From Parvularculaceae bacterium (GTDB lineage Bacteria > Pseudomonadota > Alphaproteobacteria > Caulobacterales > Parvularculaceae), in NCBI GenBank assembly GCA_028284065.1, contig JANQSJ010000005.1, forward strand, positions 1-64,000: 64,000 nt of DNA, in the 5' to 3' direction. Of the stretch, positions 27,212 through 36,396 are shown piece after piece. The position numbers were made by a program, and so were the translations under genes. The first letter of the stretch is position 1; the number at the start of each line of letters is the position of its first letter. Under the pieces are notes generated by a model. It was not told the origin of the DNA. It worked only from the letters and a program-made list of their open reading frames with translations, and did not search any database.

Positions 27212-29365
27212 ATGATGAGGCGTTTCAAAAAAGCAATCGCGGCGGCGACCGCCGCCCTGGTCTGCGTCGGCGCGGCGCTGGCTGATCAGTCGGACCGCGT
27301 CGCGACGGAGCGCGCGATCTCGTATCTTGAGGCGGCTGCGGACGGCGTCGCGCCTGGCGGTTCGGTCGATATCGTCTTCCGGCAGGAGCTGCAGGACGGC
27401 TGGCACGTCTATTGGCGCAACCCCGGCGACAGCGGCCTGCCGCTGGAATTCGCCTGGGACGCGCCGGAGGGTTTTTCCGCCGGCGAGATACTTTATCCGC
27501 CCCCGGAACGCATAGAAATCGGCGAGTTCGTCAATTATGGGCATCACGGCGCGCCCGCCTTCGTCACGACGCTGACGGCGGCGCAGGACGCCGCGCCAGG
27601 CGACGTCGCGCGCGTTGGTCTCACGGCGACGTGGCTCATTTGCGAAGAAATCTGCGTGCCGGAGACAGGCGAGTTCGAGATCGAACTGCCGATTGTAGCT
27701 TCGCCGACGCCAAGCCCGGACATCGCCGCGCGCGCCGCCGCTGTCCGCGCCGCCGCGCCGGCGCCGTGGCCCGGCGAAGCGCGGGTTCATGCGACCGCGG
27801 ACGGCCCCGCGCTTGTTCTGTCATCGGATGACGTCGCGCCAGCGCTTGCGGAGGCGCCGTTTCACTTCTTTGCGGACCTTGAATTGATGACCATCCCGGC
27901 GGCGGCGCAATCCGCGGACGTTGCGGGCGATGGCCAGACGGTTGTGCGGCTGGCCGGCGGCGACGCTTATGCGTCCGACAGGCTGGAAACCCTGACAGGG
28001 CTGCTCGCAGTGGGCGAGGGCGCGGCCCGCCGCGACTACCGCATCGTCGCGGAGGCGGCCGCAGGGCCGCCGCCTCAATCCATCGCGCCGCGCGCTGCGG
28101 GCGCCGCTGGCGGGTCGAGCGTCGCGGTCCTGCTCCTCCTCGCCTTTGTCGGCGGCGCCATCCTGAATGCAATGCCGTGCGTTTTTCCGATCATCTTCGT
28201 CAAGGCCGCGTCGTTCGTGGGGGCGGCGAGCGAAGACCACGCCAAGGCCCGCCGGCACGGCTTCATCTATACGCTTGGCGTCGTTGCGACTTTCGCTGCG
28301 CTCGGCGGCGCGCTTCTCCTGTTGCGCGCGGGCGGCGAACAGCTTGGCTGGGGCTTTCATCTGCAGTCGCCGATCTTCGTCGCCGCGTCCGCCTACGTCC
28401 TTTTCCTTGTGGGGCTGAACCTCGCCGGCGTTTTTGAGTTCGGCGCGTCGATCCAGGGCGTCGGTTCGGGCCTTGCGTCCAAGTCGGGCGATCTCGGCGC
28501 ATTTTTCACCGGCGCGCTCGCGGTCTTCGTCGCCGCACCTTGCGTCGGGCCGTTCCTGTCCGCGCCGCTCGGCGCGGCGGTGCTGCTGCCGCCGGCCGTT
28601 GGCATGCTGATCTTCGTCGCGATGGCGTTTGGGCTCGCCGCGCCCTATCTGGCGATTTCGCTGTCGCCGGCGCTCGCCCGCCGCCTGCCGCGTCCGGGCC
28701 CGTGGATGACGGTCTTCAAGCAGGCGCTCGCTTTCCCTGTCTTCGGCGCGGCGGCTTACTTCGTCTGGATCCTCGCCCAGCAGGCGGGCGGCGACGGCCT
28801 CGCCCTTGCGTTTGTCGGCGTGATTGTCCTCGCCATCGCGGCATGGCTTTTCGGCATGAGCCAGCGCGCGCAAAGCCCGCGCGCCTCAAAGGGCCTTGCC
28901 GCCGCCGCGGTCGCCGCCGTCGCCCTTGCGGTTGCGCCGAGCATCGGGCTCACCACGTCGGTGGAGGGGTCTGACGCCTCTGCCGGCGGCTATGGCCGAC
29001 TGCAGGCGATCGCGTTCGACCCTGAGCAGATCCCGGCCCGCGCAGCGGCTGGCGGCGTCTTTGTCGACTTCACTGCGGCGTGGTGCGTGGTCTGCCAGTT
29101 CAACAAGCGCACGGTGCTGGCGCGTCCCGAAATCGCCGAGCTTTTTGAGGAACATGGCGTAACTTTAATGTCAGCCGATTGGACGCGGCGCGATCCGGTT
29201 ATCACCGAGGCGCTGGCGGGGTTCGGGGCGAATGGCGTGCCGCTCTACGTCTACTACCCAGCATCCGGCGCGCCGCCGGCCGTCTTGCCGCTGCCCTTGT
29301 CGGCGCAGGATATCGCGCGGGCCGTGACGGCCGATAGCCAGACGACTCTCGCGGGAAGACGCTAG
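27212..29365 (+). CDS. DsbD/ScsB-type thiol:disulfide interchange protein
   Basis: This 717-residue membrane protein would carry reducing power from cytoplasmic thioredoxin to the periplasm. Three parts are visible. A periplasmic N-domain with a CxxxC (WLICEEICVPETGEFEIELP) resembles ScsB. A central set of eight hydrophobic helices carries the paired cysteines in NAMPCVFPIIFVK and AAPCVGPFLSAPLG. A C-terminal thioredoxin-like domain has active site AAWCVVCQFNKRTV. The signal peptide is KAIAAATAALVCVGAALA. The order is standard. The ScsB-like first domain is the reason not to call it plain DsbD. Confidence 0.9.
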   Translation: MMRRFKKAIAAATAALVCVGAALADQSDRVATERAISYLEAAADGVAPGGSVDIVFRQELQDGWHVYWRNPGDSGLPLEFAWDAPEGFSAGEILYPPPERIEIGEFVNYGHHGAPAFVTTLTAAQDAAPGDVARVGLTATWLICEEICVPETGEFEIELPIVASPTPSPDIAARAAAVRAAAPAPWPGEARVHATADGPALVLSSDDVAPALAEAPFHFFADLELMTIPAAAQSADVAGDGQTVVRLAGGDAYASDRLETLTGLLAVGEGAARRDYRIVAEAAAGPPPQSIAPRAAGAAGGSSVAVLLLLAFVGGAILNAMPCVFPIIFVKAASFVGAASEDHAKARRHGFIYTLGVVATFAALGGALLLLRAGGEQLGWGFHLQSPIFVAASAYVLFLVGLNLAGVFEFGASIQGVGSGLASKSGDLGAFFTGALAVFVAAPCVGPFLSAPLGAAVLLPPAVGMLIFVAMAFGLAAPYLAISLSPALARRLPRPGPWMTVFKQALAFPVFGAAAYFVWILAQQAGGDGLALAFVGVIVLAIAAWLFGMSQRAQSPRASKGLAAAAVAAVALAVAPSIGLTTSVEGSDASAGGYGRLQAIAFDPEQIPARAAAGGVFVDFTAAWCVVCQFNKRTVLARPEIAELFEEHGVTLMSADWTRRDPVITEALAGFGANGVPLYVYYPASGAPPAVLPLPLSAQDIARAVTADSQTTLAGRR

Positions 29366-29598
29366 CGGCTTGCGGCGTCGACAATGCTCGACGGCGCCGC
29401 GGCATCCTGCATCGACGCCATATCCGACTGAATTGCGAAGATCGCCGCTGCGGCTAGAGCCGCAACCGCGTTCAGTCCCATTTGCGCCGCAAACCGGCGC
29501 GCCTTCGAACCATCGCCGTCCGCGCAGCGCGCTGCGGCCGGTTGCGGTCTCGCCGGGGCAGGGGCGATCCCCGCTGGCGCGTCAACTAAAGTGCTCAT
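29362..29598 (-). CDS. Possible small membrane protein, unknown
   Basis: A 78-residue reading frame with a Pro/Ala-rich N-terminus, a short basic stretch (GSKARRFAAQ) and one hydrophobic helix (LNAVAALAAAAIFAIQ). Its stop overlaps the end of the DsbD-like gene by 4 nt, tail to tail. Third-position GC is high as in neighbours, but the ribosome site is weak. I do not recognise it and give it even odds of being real. Confidence 0.45.
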   Translation of the reverse strand: MSTLVDAPAGIAPAPARPQPAAARCADGDGSKARRFAAQMGLNAVAALAAAAIFAIQSDMASMQDAAAPSSIVDAASR

Positions 29599-29709
29599 GC
29601 CGTCGCCATACCCCGCGCGCCTCTAAGAACCGTTGAGCGCGATCGCTAAAATCCTTATGACCCGCGTCGACACTGGCGCCCGCTTGGGCGCGCCGCATCA
29701 GGAGATCGC

Positions 29710-31395
29710 ATGGGCGGCATTGCCGATACCGAAGAATGGAAAGCCCTGGAGGGCGCCGCCTATGACCTTCGGAGCAAGTCCGCCATCGATCTCTTCAAGG
29801 ACGATCCGGGCCGCGCGCAGGACTTCTCGATTGGAGCGGCCGGCGTCTTCCTCGACTATTCCAAGAACAAGATTTCCACAGAGGCGCGCGCCGGCCTCAT
29901 CGCGCTCGCCGAACGCGCCGACGTCGCCGGCGCGATCCGTCGGATGGTCGCTGGCGAACGGATCAACGCGACGGAGAATCGGGCCGTCCTCCACGTGGCG
30001 CTGCGCGACTTCGCCAACCGCTCCTACGAGCTAGACGGCGAAAACATGTCGCAGGCCGTCAAGGCGGAGCGCGGCAGGATGGTCAAGTTCGCGGACGCTT
30101 ACGCCAGGGACGAGCTTCTGGGCTTCACCGGCGAGCCGCTTGATACGGTGGTGAACATCGGCATTGGCGGGTCGGACCTCGGGCCCCGGATGGTCGTTGA
30201 GGCGTTGAAGCCTTACTGGATAGAGGGGCGGCGAGCGTTCTTCGTCTCCAACGTGGACGGCCGCGACCTCGGCGACGCGCTCGATCGGATCGATCCGGCG
30301 CGCACGCTCTTCGTCATCGCATCGAAGACATTCACGACGCAGGAGACGATGACGAACGCCGCCTCCGCTCGGGCCTGGTTCCTCGCGAACGGCGGGACCG
30401 AGAAGGATGTGGCGAAGCACTTTGTCGCTCTCTCCACAAATGAAATGGCCGTGCGCGAGTTCGGTATCGACCCGGAGAACATGTTCCGCTTCTGGGACTG
30501 GGTCGGCGGGCGTTTTTCCTTATGGTCTGTCATCGGATTATCCATCGCGCTTCAGGCGGGGTCTGCGACGTTCGAGCGGCTGTTGCGCGGCGCCCACGCC
30601 ATGGACGAGCATTTTCGCACCGCGCCGCTGGCGGAAAACCTGCCCGTCCTCCTGGCGCTTGTGGGCGTGTGGAACCGGAACTTTCTCGGGCTCGGCGCGC
30701 ACGCGATCCTGCCCTATGACCAGCGTCTCGCCAGCCTGCCCGCTTATCTGCAGCAGGCGGAGATGGAATCGAACGGCAAGTCGGTGTCCATGGACGGCGC
30801 TCCGGCGGACGCCGCGACCGCGCCTGTCATCTTTGGCGAGCCCGGCACAAACGGTCAGCACGCCTTCTACCAGCTATTGCATCAGGGAACGGATGTTTGC
30901 TCCGCGGATTTCATTGCGGCTGCGAAGACGGACGGCCCGCTTGGCGATCACCATGAAAAGCTGCTCGCGAATTTCGTCGCCCAGCAGGAAGCCCTGATGG
31001 TCGGGCGCGAGTTTCAGGAGGTCTGGCGCGAACTTGAACGGCTCGACTACCCTGCGAATGAAATCAAACGGCTCGCGCCGCACAAGGTTTTCAAGGGCGA
31101 CCGGCCGTCAAGCGCGATCCTTGTCGAGAGGCTCACGCCCGAAGCGCTCGGGGCGATCATCGCTATGTATGAGCACAAAATCTTCGTTCAGGGCGTCATC
31201 TGGGGGATCAACTCCTTCGATCAATGGGGGGTCGAGCTTGGCAAAACGCTCGCGAAGGCGGTGTTGCCGGAAATCGCCTCCGAAGGCGGCGAGCCGCCGG
31301 CGGCAGTCGACACGCACGATCCGTCGACGAACGGGCTTATCAATCGAATAAACGCTATGCGCAGCGCGCCACAAGGAAAGGATGAAACGCCATGA
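29710..31395 (+). CDS. pgi: Glucose-6-phosphate isomerase
   Basis: A 561-residue glycolytic enzyme interconverting glucose-6-phosphate and fructose-6-phosphate. Family signatures are FRFWDWVGGRFSLWSVIG (substrate loop), GEPGTNGQHAFYQLLHQG with the catalytic Glu and His region, and GVELGKTLAKAVLPEI with the catalytic Lys. The length matches large bacterial Pgi. AGGAG precedes the ATG. The stop overlaps the next start by ATGA. Confidence 0.97.
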   Translation: MGGIADTEEWKALEGAAYDLRSKSAIDLFKDDPGRAQDFSIGAAGVFLDYSKNKISTEARAGLIALAERADVAGAIRRMVAGERINATENRAVLHVALRDFANRSYELDGENMSQAVKAERGRMVKFADAYARDELLGFTGEPLDTVVNIGIGGSDLGPRMVVEALKPYWIEGRRAFFVSNVDGRDLGDALDRIDPARTLFVIASKTFTTQETMTNAASARAWFLANGGTEKDVAKHFVALSTNEMAVREFGIDPENMFRFWDWVGGRFSLWSVIGLSIALQAGSATFERLLRGAHAMDEHFRTAPLAENLPVLLALVGVWNRNFLGLGAHAILPYDQRLASLPAYLQQAEMESNGKSVSMDGAPADAATAPVIFGEPGTNGQHAFYQLLHQGTDVCSADFIAAAKTDGPLGDHHEKLLANFVAQQEALMVGREFQEVWRELERLDYPANEIKRLAPHKVFKGDRPSSAILVERLTPEALGAIIAMYEHKIFVQGVIWGINSFDQWGVELGKTLAKAVLPEIASEGGEPPAAVDTHDPSTNGLINRINAMRSAPQGKDETP

Positions 31396-31979
31396 AAGTC
31401 ATCGCCGCAGTCACCGCCGCCATCATGATCTGCGCATCATCGGCTCTCGCCGCCGAAACGGCGCATGTGAAGATTGAGACCAGCAAGGGCGCGTTCGTCG
31501 TCGAGCTCAACTCTGAGGCCGCGCCAAAGACCGTTGAGAACTTCATGAAGTACGTCGAAGACGGACATTATCAGCGATCAATCTTTCACCGCGTCGTCGC
31601 CGGTTTCGTCGTTCAGGGCGGCGGCTACAGCCAGTACTTCAATGAGCGCGCGACGCGTGAGCCGGTTCCTTACGAGGGCGACAACGGGCTCTCCAACGTG
31701 CGCGGAACGATCGCCATGGCGCGCACGCGCAATCCCGACAGCGCCACAGCGCAATGGTACGTGAACCTTAGAGACAACACCAATCTCGACCACGTGAAGA
31801 ACGATGTCGGCGTCAGGCCCGGCTATACCGTCTTCGGCCGGATCGTCGACGGCATGGAGGTCATTGACGCCATTGGCGCTGTGCAGACGGGCGAAGGCGG
31901 GCCATTCCCTTCCGAAGTGCCTGTGGAGACGATCCTGATCGAGAGCGTCGACGTGACGGACTGGCCGCAGGCGGAATAG
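31392..31979 (+). CDS. Periplasmic peptidyl-prolyl isomerase (cyclophilin)
   Basis: A 195-residue cyclophilin with a signal peptide (cut after SSALAAE). The PPIase core is FHRVVAGFVVQGGGY and RGTIAMARTRNPDSATAQWY, then YTVFGRIVDGMEVIDAIG. The catalytic Arg lies in FHRVV. It would assist folding of exported proteins. It is translationally coupled to pgi and followed 3 nt later by the serine hydrolase gene. Confidence 0.93.
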   Translation: MKVIAAVTAAIMICASSALAAETAHVKIETSKGAFVVELNSEAAPKTVENFMKYVEDGHYQRSIFHRVVAGFVVQGGGYSQYFNERATREPVPYEGDNGLSNVRGTIAMARTRNPDSATAQWYVNLRDNTNLDHVKNDVGVRPGYTVFGRIVDGMEVIDAIGAVQTGEGGPFPSEVPVETILIESVDVTDWPQAE

Positions 31980-31982
31980 CCG

Positions 31983-33245
31983 ATGCTGCGTATCGCCGGC
32001 GTCCTCGCGGCGCTCCTTCTGTTTGCGGTCGCTGCAGAAACTTGGCCGCTCTACGGGTTCTTGTCGCATTCAGGCGAAGCGCCCCTTCCGTTCTGGGGGT
32101 GGGAACGCATGCCGAAAGGCGCGACGTCGCTCTCCAAGACGCAGAACGACGAGTGGGCGTCGACGGGGGAGGCTGCGCTTCAGAATCTCGAGGCGCATCG
32201 CGAGAAGATTGGCGCGCCGGCGATGTCCGCTGCGGTCGCGGTTGGCGGCGAGGTCGTTTGGGCCGGGGCCACGGGTTTTGTCGATCTTAAGTCTGAAGAG
32301 CGCCCCTCGCCTGAGACGCAGTTCCGCATCGGCTCCACGTCGAAGGCGGTGACGGCGAGCGCGCTGGCGCGTCTCGTCGACCAGGGGAAGATCGATCTTG
32401 ACGAACCGATAGGAACCTATCTGGGCGATCTTCCGAATCCGGAATGGACGGCCATCACGCCGCGGATGCTCGCCGCGCACATGGCCGGCGTCCCGCACTA
32501 TGGCGATGTCGACGATCCGGATCGGCTCGGATACGCAAGAATGGCGAGGCGCTACGACGACGTCCGCGACGCGCTGGAGTTGTTTGACGAGAGCCCGCTT
32601 CTTTTCGCGCCTGGCGCCGATTTCGAATACTCGTCGCTCGGCACGGTCCTCCTCGGCGCGACGATGTCCGCGGCCGCCGGCGAGCGCTATCGCGACCTGG
32701 TCACGCGCGAAGTTCTCGATCCCGCCGGCATGACCGCCACCATCGTTGCGCCGAAAATTGCGCCGAGCGATAGCAAGCTCGCGACGTTTTACTTGCGGCG
32801 TGGCGATATGTATCGCGAATGGCGGCCTGTCGACTTAAGCCACAGACTGCCCGGCGGCGGCTGGGCGTCGACGCCGTCCGACCTTGTGCGCATGGGGTCA
32901 ATGTGGCTCGACGACGGCTATATCCGCCCGGAGACGCGGGACGAATTCTGGACGCCGCAGAAGCTCGCCAATGGCGAGGTGAACGAGCAGGACTACGCAA
33001 TCGGCTGGCGCTGGCGCGAATGGCGGGTCGAGGGGATAGGCCTCGCCCGCAACGCCAATCATGGCGGCGTTTCGCGCGGCTCGCAAAGCTGGCTTATCGT
33101 CTTCCCGGATTATGACATGGCGCTTGCGATCACCGTGAATTTGCGTACGGAGGAGTTTTCCGAGTTCGGCGCCGCCTGGGAGGGGATTTTCCGGCCGTTC
33201 GCGGCCAGGATTCTCGCAGACCGCGCCGGCCCGGCCGAAGGCTGA
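31983..33245 (+). CDS. Serine hydrolase, class C beta-lactamase/DD-peptidase fold
   Basis: A 420-residue exported protein (hydrophobic leader at residues 3-18). The SxxK catalytic motif is GSTSKAVTASAL. The second motif, usually Y-x-N, reads EYSSLGTVLLG (Tyr-Ser-Ser). The third, HGGxxxG, is NHGGVSRGS. It belongs to the broad family that includes esterases and LACTB, so activity on beta-lactams is not implied. It starts 3 nt after the cyclophilin gene. Confidence 0.85.
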   Translation: MLRIAGVLAALLLFAVAAETWPLYGFLSHSGEAPLPFWGWERMPKGATSLSKTQNDEWASTGEAALQNLEAHREKIGAPAMSAAVAVGGEVVWAGATGFVDLKSEERPSPETQFRIGSTSKAVTASALARLVDQGKIDLDEPIGTYLGDLPNPEWTAITPRMLAAHMAGVPHYGDVDDPDRLGYARMARRYDDVRDALELFDESPLLFAPGADFEYSSLGTVLLGATMSAAAGERYRDLVTREVLDPAGMTATIVAPKIAPSDSKLATFYLRRGDMYREWRPVDLSHRLPGGGWASTPSDLVRMGSMWLDDGYIRPETRDEFWTPQKLANGEVNEQDYAIGWRWREWRVEGIGLARNANHGGVSRGSQSWLIVFPDYDMALAITVNLRTEEFSEFGAAWEGIFRPFAARILADRAGPAEG

Positions 33246-33290
33246 GGCGCGGTTGGACGTCAGCGCCGCTTGGGGGTAAGACCTCGCGCC

Positions 33291-34772
33291 ATGGCGAAAT
33301 CCAAAAAGACGTTCCGGCCGAAGGCGCGCGCGCCGAGGGGCTTTCGCGACCGCTACGGCGCCGACCTCGCCGCCGAGCGTGAGATGCTGGCCGCGATTTC
33401 GGCGGTTTACGAACGGTACGGCTTCGATCCGCTTGAGACGTCGGCGTTCGAGTACACGGATGCGCTCGGCAAGTTCCTGCCGGACGTCGACCGCCCGAAT
33501 GCAGGCGTCTTCTCGGTCCAGGATGATGATGAACAGTGGATGAGCTTGCGCTATGATTTGACCGCGCCGCTCGCCCGCTATGTGGCGGAGCATTACGACG
33601 CCCTGCCGAAGCCGTTTCGGCGTTACGCCATGGGGCCTGTGTGGCGCAATGAAAAGCCGGGGCCTGGCCGTTTCCGACAGTTTACGCAGATTGACGCCGA
33701 CACCGTCGGCGCGCCGGCGCCCCATGCGGACGTTGAGTGCGTCGTTATGCTCGCCGAAGCGATCGAGGCGGCGGGGCTTGGCCCTGACCGCTTCGTCATC
33801 CGCATCAATGACCGCAATGCGCTGACGGGGCTGTTGGATGTCGTCGGCGTCGCCGAGGAGGACGCGCCGAAGAAGCTCGCCATCCTGCGCGCGCTCGACA
33901 AGCTCGACCGTCTGGGAGCGGAGGGTGTGCGGCTACTCTTAGGAGAAGGGCGCAAGGACGAAAGCGGCGACTACACCAAGGGCGCGAAGCTCGATGCGGC
34001 GTCGATCGACAAGGTCATGGCGTTCACCGAGGCGACCGCGGATACGAACGCGGCGACCTGCGATGCCCTCTCAGGCATTGTGGGCGGGTCGGCGGCGGGC
34101 GCGCGCGGCGTGGAGACGCTCGCCGCCATGGCGGCGCAGTTCCGCGCGCTTGGCCTTGAGGAGTCCCGCGCGAAGATCGATCTCTCCGTCGTCAGAGGGC
34201 TTGAGTATTACACAGGACCGGTGTTCGAGGCGGAGCTGGCGTTCGAAACCCTCGACGAAGAGGGCCGGCCGGTGCGGTTCGGATCGGTTGCGTCGGGCGG
34301 GCGCTATGACGGCCTCGTGGAGCGATTTAAGGGCGTTGAAGTTCCCGCCGTCGGGGTGTCGGTCGGCGTCTCGCGATTGCGGGCGGCGCTGGAGCTCAGC
34401 GCTAAAGACGGCGCTTCGGCGTCAGGTCCGGTGGTGATCCTTGCGCTCGAAGCCGACCGGATGTCGGAGTATCAGGCGATGGCGGCGGAGCTGCGCGCTG
34501 CCGGCGTGCGCGCGGAGGTGTATCTTGGCGGGTCCGGCATGCGCGCCCAAATGAAGTATGCGGACAAGCGCGCTGCGCCGATCGCCATAATTCAGGGAGA
34601 AGACGAACGCTCGAAAGGCGAGGTGACGGTCAAAGACCTGGTCCTCGGTTCGCGGCTTTCGAAGGAAATTCAGGATAACGCCGAATGGCGCGAAGGACAG
34701 CCGGCGCAGGTCTCCGTCCCCCGCGACCGGCTTGTCGACGCGGTGAATGAGGCCCTTTTGCGCAGCCGTTAA
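33291..34772 (+). CDS. hisS: Histidyl-tRNA synthetase
   Basis: A 493-residue class II synthetase. Motif 2 lies in [24 protein letters not shown]; motif 3 is [12 protein letters not shown]. The histidine-specific loop is [16 protein letters not shown], followed by SGGRYDGLV, with a C-terminal anticodon-binding domain ([15 protein letters not shown] onward). The ATG at 33291 gives a normal N-terminus; an in-frame GTG/ATG 21 nt earlier adds seven residues and lacks support. Confidence 0.95.
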   Translation: MAKSKKTFRPKARAPRGFRDRYGADLAAEREMLAAISAVYERYGFDPLETSAFEYTDALGKFLPDVDRPNAGVFSVQDDDEQWMSLRYDLTAPLARYVAEHYDALPKPFRRYAMGPVWRNEKPGPGRFRQFTQIDADTVGAPAPHADVECVVMLAEAIEAAGLGPDRFVIRINDRNALTGLLDVVGVAEEDAPKKLAILRALDKLDRLGAEGVRLLLGEGRKDESGDYTKGAKLDAASIDKVMAFTEATADTNAATCDALSGIVGGSAAGARGVETLAAMAAQFRALGLEESRAKIDLSVVRGLEYYTGPVFEAELAFETLDEEGRPVRFGSVASGGRYDGLVERFKGVEVPAVGVSVGVSRLRAALELSAKDGASASGPVVILALEADRMSEYQAMAAELRAAGVRAEVYLGGSGMRAQMKYADKRAAPIAIIQGEDERSKGEVTVKDLVLGSRLSKEIQDNAEWREGQPAQVSVPRDRLVDAVNEALLRSR

Positions 34773-34852
34773 ACGGCGTTGCGCATTGCGCCAAGCTGCC
34801 GGATTGCAACAAAGGAGGGCTCCCTCGGGCCGCAACAGTTTATTCGTGTTGA

Positions 34853-35266
34853 TGGCCGCGCTCGAAAAAATTCAGGCCGTTCACGGAGGAACAAACAGTT
34901 TTTCGTGATAACTTGCGCAAGGAGATGGGCCTTGAGACATCTGAGCAGCGCGGCGCTGCGTCGCCGGAGAAACTGATAGAGCACGCCGAACGGCTCAAGG
35001 GAATGTGGGATATCGCCCCTCGCGCGGACGTCGCCGACCTCGTCGATCACGTTGTCCATGCGGTGAAGATTGCGGGGATTGACCATGTGGGCATCGCGTC
35101 TGACTTTGACGGGGGCGGCGGCGTTGATGGATGGGCGGACGCAAGCGAAATTCTCAACGTCACTCGCGAACTCGTCCCGCGCGGCTACCCCGAAAAAGAC
35201 ATCGCCAAGATCTGGAGCGGCGACCTGCTCCGAGTGTTAAGCGAGGTCGAGAAGGCGGCGGACTGA
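34853..35266 (+). pseudogene. C-terminal remnant of an M19 (renal-type) dipeptidase
   Basis: The open frame after a TGA at 34850-34852 codes for the end of a peptidase M19 protein: FRDNLRKEMGLETSEQRG, ADLVDHVVHAVKIAGIDHVG and IASDFDGGGG, then NVTRELVPRGYPEKDIAKI and GDLLRVL. Normal family members exceed 320 residues. The N-terminal two thirds, with most of the zinc ligands, is missing, and nothing resembling it lies in the 80 nt between hisS and the stop. This is most simply a 5'-deleted gene. A small functional protein from ATG 34922 is possible but unlikely. Confidence 0.8.
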
Positions 35267-35273
35267 AGAGCCA

Positions 35274-35636
35274 TTATTCTTCGCTCGCTCCTAATGCGAA
35301 GATCGATAGCTTCATGGTGAGGACGAGCGCCATAAGGGCGAAGGCCGCGCCGCCGCCGGTGAGAAGCCACACAACCGGTAATTCAAACAGGTGGACGGCG
35401 TAATAGGCGGCGCGCCATTCGCGCCGCGCCCGCCACCAGGCCCGCGTGGACGGCGCGGCGTTCGCGACGACGCCGCCGGCCCAGTCGCCGGCGACGAGCG
35501 CGAGAAGAATGCTGGCGACGGAGACGCCTTTCCCCGCCAGGACGACCGCCATTGCGCCGACGAAGACGGCGTAGGTCGCGGTCAGTTGAAAGACGGTCGG
35601 CCGGGACCCGTGAAGCGCCTCCACCAAGAACCGCAT
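35274..35636 (-). CDS. Small four-helix membrane protein, unknown
   Basis: A 120-residue protein starting at 35636 (AAGGCGGGG upstream) with four hydrophobic helices: TATYAVFVGAMAVVLAG, VASILLALVAGDWAGGVVA, YYAVHLFELPVVWLLTG and AAFALMALVLTMKLSIFAL. A basic loop RRAREWR-like (WWRARREWRAA) sits between helices 2 and 3. It starts 13 nt after the marC-like gene on the same strand, so the two are probably one operon. No family recognised. Confidence 0.7.
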   Translation of the reverse strand: MRFLVEALHGSRPTVFQLTATYAVFVGAMAVVLAGKGVSVASILLALVAGDWAGGVVANAAPSTRAWWRARREWRAAYYAVHLFELPVVWLLTGGGAAFALMALVLTMKLSIFALGASEE

Positions 35637-35649
35637 GACGCCCCGCCTT

Positions 35650-36285
35650 TCAGACTGCCGCAATGACGCCCTCGCGTACGCCGTCGAAGATGTACTGCGT
35701 CGACAGCGCCATAAGGAGCATGCCGAGCAGCCGCGTGATGACGTTCATGCCGGTGCGGCCGAGGGCGTCGCCGATGCGGCTCGCGAAGCCCATCATCAGG
35801 ACAGCGATGGCGAGGACGGCTAGCGCCGCGAGAAGCGCCGCGCCGCGGGAGACAAGCGGCGCCTCCGGGCCCATCAGGAGCATGATGGTGGCGATCGCCC
35901 CTGGCCCTGCAAGCAGCGGGATTGCGAGCGGGAAAAACGCGATGTTCTCCCGCGCCGAGGCCTTTGGGCCAGGCGTTTTTGACTGGGTTTCGCTGTCCGG
36001 GTCGAAAAACATGCGAAAGCCCATAAGAAACAACAAGATGCCGCCTGCCGTGCGGAACGCCGCCATGGAAATCCCGAGATGGTGCAGCATGAATGACCCG
36101 GCGAACCCGAAAAAGGCGAGGATGCCGGCTGAGATCAGGGCCGCCTGGAATGCGATCTTGAGCCGCGCCGAACGGTCGTCCTCCTTTGTCAACGCGGCGA
36201 AAATTGGCGTCACCATGATCGGGTCGATCACGATGAAGAAGGTCGCAAACGCGGCCGTAAAGGGAGATAGAAACAAGTCCGCCAT
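35650..36285 (-). CDS. MarC family integral membrane protein
   Basis: A 211-residue, six-helix protein of the MarC/UPF0056 family. It shows FFIVIDPIMVTPIFAALT, GGILLFLMGFRMFF and the central FFPLAIPLLAGPGAIATIMLLM, which is the hallmark of the family. Its biological role is unsettled; the early link to antibiotic resistance through the mar locus was not upheld. I prefer the ATG at 36285; the upstream ATG at 36333 adds 16 polar residues before the first helix. Confidence 0.88.
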   Translation of the reverse strand: MADLFLSPFTAAFATFFIVIDPIMVTPIFAALTKEDDRSARLKIAFQAALISAGILAFFGFAGSFMLHHLGISMAAFRTAGGILLFLMGFRMFFDPDSETQSKTPGPKASARENIAFFPLAIPLLAGPGAIATIMLLMGPEAPLVSRGAALLAALAVLAIAVLMMGFASRIGDALGRTGMNVITRLLGMLLMALSTQYIFDGVREGVIAAV

Positions 36286-36355
36286 CGCGGCCCGCCTAGA
36301 GCATTCGCCTGCTTGCCGCCAGCCCCGGCGCATTTGGCGTGCGCGCCGCGTTCGT

Positions 36356-36370
36356 TTAGGTTAATGTTAA
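36356..36370 (+). promoter_or_regulatory. Possible CtrA-type site (TTAG-N7-TTAA)
   Basis: TTAG, seven bases, TTAA followed by C, 27 nt before the ATG of the LysM lipoprotein gene. This is one base from the TTAA-N7-TTAA consensus for the alphaproteobacterial cell-cycle regulator CtrA. AT-rich words are uncommon in this genome, which makes it stand out, but no CtrA gene is in the window. Confidence 0.3.
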
Positions 36371-36396
36371 CGGAAAGCGGCAGGGGAGCCTTGCGC

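Noticed and set aside
34811-34819. Strong AAAGGAGGG ribosome-site-like word after hisS
   Set aside because: No start codon at a useful distance opens a frame leading into the dipeptidase remnant; a TGA at 34850 closes the correct frame.
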